Positions 58,057 to 64,000 of a stretch of 64,000 nt of DNA are shown in pieces. The stretch lies in contig OZ038321.1 of NCBI GenBank assembly GCA_964035795.1, positions 23,814,850 through 23,878,849 on the forward strand. Reading direction: 5' to 3'. The position numbers and the translations under genes were made by a program. This stretch comes from Pterobdella sp. o SKG-2022 (lineage: Eukaryota > Annelida > Clitellata > Hirudinida > Piscicolidae). Each line of letters starts with the position of its first letter. Within the stretch, counting starts at the first letter, position 1. A model generated the notes under the pieces. The model was not told the origin of the DNA and did not search any database. It saw only the letters and a list, made by a program, of their open reading frames with translations.

Positions 58057-61017
58057 CTGTATAGGGATATTGTTATTTTTAATTGAATATAAAAAAAAAT
58101 AATAATTTATTTAATGAGTCTATACTCATACTATGGTGTGATAATGTTTCTATTACGAAACTAATTTGCCACGTCAGTTATGTTTCAAGTCTCTAACGTA
58201 TAGAATTTCGTTTTGCATGGGAAACCATAGTTTTGATGTTTTTTTTAATTATATCAATATCTCCTTCATATCGATCCAGTAAATATTGATGTTAAAAAAG
58301 AATTCATCAATGTAAAAAAATGCCAATGCATTAGAAACTGAAAAGTTAAACTATCTAGGATAAACATTCAGATGACACAGTGCAATGGTGCAAGTTTGAT
58401 TGCTGTGAAGTTGTGCTGATGAGATTATTTTAGAGATTGTTGAACTAAAATTCTGAAAACCTTATTAAAGCTCTTAGTTCTGTATGGGTTGGCACAATGC
58501 CCCAGCGGAAAATTAACAATAGAATATCTAGAAAGAGAAAGATTTTTTGTTTTGTGGAGATTGATCAAGTGAAAAAATAATTGTCAAGTCTGTGAATGCT
58601 GAGAGAGTTGGATACATGATTAGAGAGAGGGTGGACATTTGTGAAAAGCATAAGAAAATCGAGTATTAAGTTCTTTCATTTTCAAAATTATATTTTTCAT
58701 GAGAAATCATGATTTTTCATTTTTTTCTGTTCTATTTGCTTCATTATCAATGAAATCATAATGATGAAAGATACATTCAAATGAAGAAACTATAGTTGTT
58801 TTTTTGACAAACCTGGAGCGAAAAGTCCAAGGGAAACAAAAGATATAGCTTTATTTGTTTTGAGCATTCAAAATTTTCTATTTTTATTCTGATGATATTT
58901 TCAAGTTGTGTGTGTGTTTTATAAACTAGCAATATTTGATGTTGAAATTGATTAAATTAATTACAATAAGTGAAAATAGAGATTTATTTTATTGAGTTTT
59001 TCAAATTGACTTTGAAATTAAAATTTTCAAAAATTATATCTTTGTTTATATTTGTTTAATTTAGAAATAAATATATTTTTAAAATTTAGTTTCAAATTCG
59101 ACATTATAAAAAGATTAAAATTTAAACTAAGTATCAAAAGTCAAGTTAAGCAAAAGACCTACCTTTAACATGCAAAAGTGACATTGTAGATTCACTCAGT
59201 CACATTTTTAAATTTAAAATTCATTAAAAATTCTACTCCATAACAAAAATCAGTTAAACACTACATTTGGACATCAAAAGGTGTTTTTAAGGACAGAAAT
59301 ATAATGGTAAAGTTGTTGTGAAGCTTGTACATAGCTGTTGCAATATAAAAAGCGTACATCTTCCCTCTGTTGTGTACGCATGTCTACCCGGAATCTAGAG
59401 AGTTATGTGGCTATCGCTTCGAAGTAAACTATATGATATAGGGCTTTTGAATATGTATGCCTTTATGTCTCTGATACATTCGCTTCTATCATTTGATTAC
59501 ATGCTATTAGGGGCTGACTGAATAAATATATATAATTAATTTTGTATGTTTATGATGCATTACATGCCCATATTTCATTTTTTTAAAATACTCGTAGACG
59601 CTTATCGACCTAAACGACATTTTCAAAGATAAAAGTATTTATAATAGAGAAAATTTTCGTTTGTTTAGTCATTAATCACTTAGATTATGAGACCACTACT
59701 ACGCATTCAAAAACACATCAAAAGCAACGATTTTTGGGACTTTTGAAGATATCTTTGCAAGTTTTTTATAATGAATTGTGACAAGGTTTTACTTGTTAAA
59801 AATTTTAGCTCAATAAAAATTTCTTCTATGTGTTCTTATAATTTGAAGTTTAATGTTGAAAGTCAAGTTTTTCATGATTTATTTTATATGATAATTTATG
59901 TTTGTAGATAATTTTCATTTAAAAAGATTGTTTTCAATATTATTTCCTGAAATTAAAACCTTCCGTGACTAGCCATAATAAGATGAAAAAGAAATTAAAA
60001 TAGAATAACTTATTAGATTAAAAATAAATAAATTTGTCTCATTATTGCTCAAATATCCAAATACCAATCTTGCTAGGTGTTTCAAACAAGCGTAGCCCCA
60101 AAATGATGGATGCCCACAAGTCATGAGTGGCTTGTTTGCGCAGGGCTGGTGATGTTTGCTTTGTTAATTACTGCAGTAATTATCTAACTATTAGAGACTC
60201 AGCTTGTTTTTAATTTTTGGGTGTAATTGTTTATGTTGGATATATATGTTGATTAATTTCGAGAATTTTTTCATGATAGGAGTGTATGTAGTGAATAATT
60301 TATTTTAAATATATTGACTCAAAAGCAAACCACGACAATTGTGTTTTAAGCCCACATATTATCGGATCGACCCTTTATTTGAGACCCGACAAGCGAAATG
60401 AGCGGGAAACATTTATATTTTATGCTTTGATGGGTTTTTAGCTTGATATTAAGATATTGGAGAATATTTCAAGTTTAAATGACTCAATCTCTCAAAGCCG
60501 CGTCTTCAAATTGCATCAAAGAATTAAAATTTTCTCTAAACATGTTCAAATCCCATGTTTAACCCGTTTGTTTTTACTTCTAAAAATTTCAATTTTTTAC
60601 TTCTCCGTAATGGTCACAAAATTATTGAAATTTTTTTATCACATTTGAATTGTATTCATCTTTTAAATTATTTTTTATATTTTGTAACTCTTTAAAAACA
60701 TTTTTATATATTTAACATTAAAAACAAAAACATAGAAATTAATAGAAAAATTAAAAATTTTAATTGAAGCATTGAATTATAAAACTTGATAAATTTTTAA
60801 CACAAGGCAGAATATCATAACAAAACTTAGCGGTTTTCTTGACGACACTGGTTATATCGTAGTTTGAGCGATGCATGACTATAAAAACTCAATGAAAATT
60901 ATTAACTTTTTGGGTATGCAACATATCAAGAAATTATCACATGTTAATATTAATATCATCAAGCACGATTCATATCACCGACAAATAATCAACTTAAAAT
61001 TCATTCGACAGAGGGCC
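58057..61017. other. Region holding the UNC13 5' exon/promoter and ATM 3' UTR (not resolved)
   Basis: No confident coding exon. A degenerate LINE lies at 58,336-58,560. Less AT-rich patches at 59,290-59,530 and 60,060-60,180 are the best places to look for the UNC13 first exon and promoter. Minus-strand AATAAA hexamers occur (for example near 60,372), but none can be assigned to ATM. Confidence 0.5.
58336..58560 (+). mobile_element. Probable decayed LINE reverse-transcriptase fragment
   Basis: In broken frames the plus strand shows TEKLNYLG and later LKLLVLYGLAQCPSGKLTIE then YLERERFF, reminiscent of the FxYLG block and the VLYGxExW...R.LE.FE block of LINE C-termini. Stops and frameshifts throughout. 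Antisense to UNC13. Confidence 0.35.
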
Positions 61018-61202
61018 TCAGACATAAGCTTGCCAGCCAGGAAAGAGTTTGGAGAGGTTATTAGGGTCAGTGGCCACTTGAATCAGGTGGCTCACGTGAC
61101 CTTCGACACTTAACTGCCCCCCACACTCAAAACCCTGCAGCTTGTCCCTCACCCTGCTTAGCACCCTCTCCGCAACCTTGTTGCCGCCCTGTCTACTCGT
61201 GC
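61018..61202 (-). CDS. ATM: ATM last exon: PRD end and FATC
   Basis: Encodes [40 protein letters not shown] and [20 protein letters not shown] then TGA. The FATC domain is intact. Confidence 0.97.
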
Positions 61203-63555
61203 CTGGTGTGTCGGTGATTGTTGAGAAAAGCGTTCATATGAATTTTTTTACTCAAATGTGAAAAGCATCCCTATGTTAGTTAAATGCTCAACTATCGGAA
61301 TCAATCAACATCAGACGGCACTATTTCACTCAAAATGTAAAATAAAGAAATGTTTTGAACATTTTAAACATGTTTTAAAATTCTTTCCAGAATCATCTGC
61401 CTACTCGAAAACATCTAACTCATACTTATTTGATAATTCTATACATAGAAACCAACACACAACGACACAAGCAAGCACACACCATATTTGTCTTGGAGTT
61501 GAGCACAAGTGAGGTTGTTGTTGCAGGTAGGTCTCGTTAGACTTTTGTTGATGCTCCAGTGGTACATGGGGTCATGTAACATTACCTGCAGGATTGTCAT
61601 TAGAATCTCCTTCCAGGCCTTCAGTGCCACCAACGTTTTCTCACAGTACCTGTGAAAGAGGGTTTTGAAGATTTTTTTGAGGTAGGTTTTAAAAAAAACA
61701 GCAAAAATGCAACAGGTATAATTATAGAAATCAACTTGCTAGACCAAAATACAACACAATACACCAAAACCCACACCAATACTAGACACCCTATCTCACC
61801 ACACCATACTTTATACATTTCACCCACCCTTCCACCCAAATACCCCCCACAAACCTCCTAAAAGGTCCCTCGACTCCAAGCACTCCCATAGCATCAACCA
61901 GATCCCTAGTGAGTCTGAACGGAACTGTTTCCGGTGTGGGGAGGTTCCAGCCCTGCTCAAATGCCACCCCAAAGTCGATGTGAATAAGTTCTGCTGTGTT
62001 CTTGTCAATCAAGATGTTCTGGATGTGGCGGTCACCCAAGCCTAAAACATACCCCACTGAGGGCGAGTGGGAAATATGAAATTATAAGCATTTAAACCAG
62101 ATTTTTTTTAGATAAATTTCAGTAAGTCATATATACGTTGATTTTATTGACTGCACATAATTTTCATTGAATTAATATAAAACTTGAGCTGACTCTTTTT
62201 GACCATGGTAACAAACGTTCAGCCTTAAATACAACAGACACCCTTACACACCGATGGAGTTGGTGGAAACAGAGGCAGTGTAGGCGAGTCTCCGTTGCAC
62301 CCAGATAGAAGCGGATGTAAAGTTCTCAAAAAAGAAGTGGCGCAGAGCCGGACGGAAAGATGCGCAAACCTTCTTGTACGTCGCTAACTTCACTTTCTCA
62401 CTACCATCACTGTGAGCTTTCTAAGGTTGATGGTGTGGAATATATTCAGTTAATACGTATTTTATTGTTCTCATGATAAATGACTTAAATCAACTTAATT
62501 TCTCATAGTCTGGACAATGATTTTATCATCTCGCCCTTTCTTGGCGTGTTTTATTGTTAAATTAGATATTCATAATTGCTATTAATAACTAAGATATAAT
62601 AACATTCATGGCTCTCCTGCAATCCAGAGGCTTCAAGTCTTTAGGTCGGTATCTGAAGAACATGGAAAACGAAAAAAATGAGAATCATTTTAATTAATAT
62701 AAATATGATTTTGTATTATAAACATTATTCTCAACAAGACCATCACCTCTACCACCCTCATCGTCACCCTCATTATACTCGCCACCGTTGCTATCATCTC
62801 AAATATCCCAATAAACTTCACTTCACCCCCAACCTCACCTCAAATGCGCCCCATGATCAGGGTGGCACAGATAATCACCAAGAGATTGAGTTTTATTGCA
62901 CCATTCTAACACGCCACTCTGTTGAGAAAGAGGCACGACCTGTGAGAGTATGGGCGAGCAAGTGGGTGTGTGTGTATGGGCGAGTGGGTGGGTGTGTGTG
63001 TGTGTATGAGCAAGTGGGTGGGTGGGTGTGTGTGTGTGTGTGTGTAGACGTCTACAAAAAAAACTTTTGGTGAGCAAAATAATGAATGGTAAAAGGTGCC
63101 AAGGTGGTCAAAAACAGAGATGGCACGATCTCATTCATGCTGACTTAAAACATTTGAACATGGTGGCTGATTGGAGAGCCGCAGCGAGAGATAGAAAACA
63201 ATGGCGCAACAACATCAACAAACTCCTTCACGAGCTCAATGCACAAAAAGAATTAGATGAGAAGGCGAGAAAAGATTTTGTCAAGATTCAAAAAAACATT
63301 GCCAACAATCAAACTTGCAACATTGCTTCCTCTAATGCATCATTAGTTTGTTCGTTTCCTGGATGCAACAAAGTCGCTGCCAACAAAACTGGCCTGGAAA
63401 ACCACTTACGACAAAAACACAGAAGACAAACAAGTGTACAATGCAAACATTGTGGCTTAAATTTCAAAAAGCAAGGCATCTACAACCATAGAAAAAAATG
63501 TTCTACCAACTCTTCTACGCACCTGCCTCTGGGTAGACAAACGCACTAAGGACTA

Positions 63556-63636
<81 letters not shown>

Positions 63637-63833
63637 CACAATAGTAATAGCATAAAATAAAAATACTAGCAAAAACCTCTTAAAAACAACATAAAAAAAT
63701 ATAAAATTCATGAAAATATGAAATAAAAAAAAATGAAATAATTTTAACAAACAAGCAGGCCACCTTATAAGTCCTCACACACAACCCCCTTCTACGGGCA
63801 CCCTCATCTCTCCTCAGACATTGGTTCACGCAG
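61018..63833 (-). CDS. ATM: ATM serine/threonine kinase, C-terminal exons (multi-exon span, partial)
   Basis: PI3K-like nuclear kinase that senses DNA double-strand breaks with MRN and phosphorylates SQ/TQ sites. Seven exons join in phase: [16 protein letters not shown] (hinge), GAHL|RYRPKDL, a variable helix, [20 protein letters not shown], the catalytic loop [20 protein letters not shown] and metal-binding [11 protein letters not shown], the activation segment [20 protein letters not shown], and FATC ending [13 protein letters not shown]. Catalytic Asp and Asn (GDRHxxN) and the HID[F/L]G Asp are present, so the kinase should be active. ATM rather than ATR/mTOR is indicated by [14 protein letters not shown] and KVAERVL. 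The gene extends beyond the right edge. Stop TGA is at 61,018-61,020. Confidence 0.96.
61483..61649 (-). CDS. ATM: ATM exon: kinase C-lobe end and PRD
   Basis: Encodes [34 protein letters not shown] and a Cys/Asn-containing PRD segment ([14 protein letters not shown]). The stretch from MYHW to KVAERV is shorter than in human ATM. Confidence 0.95.
61855..62056 (-). CDS. ATM: ATM exon: catalytic and activation segments
   Basis: Encodes [37 protein letters not shown], then [20 protein letters not shown] and VLGVEGPFR. Leu of the human HIDLG is Phe here. Donor GTTTGT. Confidence 0.98.
62252..62420 (-). CDS. ATM: ATM exon: kinase domain
   Basis: Encodes [40 protein letters not shown] and [16 protein letters not shown]. 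Confidence 0.94.
62604..62652 (-). CDS. ATM: ATM exon: short kinase exon
   Basis: 49 bp encoding [16 protein letters not shown], matching YRPNDFSAFQCQKKMM of human ATM. Donor GTTATT. Confidence 0.92.
62839..62939 (-). CDS. ATM: ATM exon: kinase hinge
   Basis: Encodes [20 protein letters not shown] then [24 protein letters not shown] is an ATM hallmark. Confidence 0.96.
62964..63046. repeat. (TG)n / GGGTGTG microsatellite
   Basis: TG repeats interrupted by GGGCGAGTGGG and GAGCAAGTGGG units. It lies in an ATM intron just upstream of a LINE fragment. Confidence 0.9.
63062..63557 (+). mobile_element. LINE 3' fragment with zinc-finger tail
   Basis: An open frame from about 63,075 reads [40 protein letters not shown], a Lys/Asn-rich helix and two C2H2-like fingers ([20 protein letters not shown] with QKH, and [20 protein letters not shown]). 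The GKR.QGGQ.KR..D.LK..L motif and terminal fingers are typical of LINE polyprotein C-termini in invertebrates. The 5' part is lost; the 3' end abuts a (TG)n tract. Antisense to ATM, in an intron. Confidence 0.75.
63558..63636. repeat. (TG)n microsatellite
   Basis: About 39 near-perfect TG dinucleotides with one TTTG interruption, directly after the LINE frame; possibly its 3' tail. Confidence 0.95.
63764..63833 (-). CDS. ATM: ATM exon: kinase N-lobe
   Basis: Encodes [20 protein letters not shown] then TYK, aligning with [23 protein letters not shown] of human ATM. The first base completes a codon from an exon outside the window. Confidence 0.85.
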
Positions 63834-64000
63834 CTGAATACCTTCGTGTGGTGTTGTTATTTTTTTGTTATTTTTATTATTATTGTTTTTGTTTGTGATA
63901 ATATACGATAAAAAAAATAAAACTGAACACTGTGCCGAGTCATTTTTATTTATATATTCTTATTAACAATTGCAACAACAAGAATATTTAATTATCAATA

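Noticed and set aside
62964..63636. CRISPR-like or telomeric array
   Set aside because: These are simple TG repeats flanking a LINE fragment, with no unique spacers.

Overview
This window is a stretch of an AT-rich invertebrate animal genome. Every recognisable coding segment is a short exon (30 to 640 bp, plus one of 1.3 kb) that is clearly richer in G+C than the very AT-rich introns around it. The genes are metazoan and partly neuronal, and the introns carry fragments of non-LTR retrotransposons of the kind common in marine invertebrates. I cannot name the phylum. Three conserved genes were rebuilt exon by exon by matching family motifs and checking that splice phases join.

Region 1 (about 1-18,861, + strand): the 3' part of a T-type voltage-gated calcium channel alpha-1 subunit (CaV3). 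It covers domain III, the III-IV linker, domain IV and the cytoplasmic C-terminal tail; domains I-II lie to the left of the window. Region 2 (22,548 to at least 58,056, - strand): an almost complete UNC13/Munc13 synaptic vesicle priming factor, with about 46 exons. It has an N-terminal C2A, a long disordered linker that includes a striking Tyr/Asp-rich tract and a Gln/Pro-rich part, a putative calmodulin-binding helix, C1, C2B, the whole MUN region and C2C; only the first coding exon was not found. Region 3 (61,018 to at least 63,833, - strand): the C-terminal exons of ATM (most of the PIKK kinase domain plus FATC); the gene continues past the right edge.

CaV3 and UNC13 converge tail to tail across about 3.7 kb with no gene I can support. 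UNC13 and ATM are tandem on the - strand, and the roughly 3 kb between them must hold the UNC13 first exon and promoter and the ATM 3' UTR. Functionally CaV3 (low-threshold calcium entry) and UNC13 (calcium- and diacylglycerol-tuned vesicle priming) both act in excitable or secretory cells; ATM is a DNA-damage kinase and its adjacency is probably incidental.

The introns hold 5'-truncated LINE remnants (all antisense to the host gene, several ending in a simple repeat), a tRNA-derived SINE-like element, fold-back/MITE-like palindromes including a perfect 74-bp inverted repeat, and (TG)n, (GAT)n and (AAT)n microsatellites. The most unusual global signal is the 5' splice site: 29 of the 68 donors I could phase read GTT rather than GTA or GTG. 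I found no bacterial-type system, CRISPR array or rRNA.
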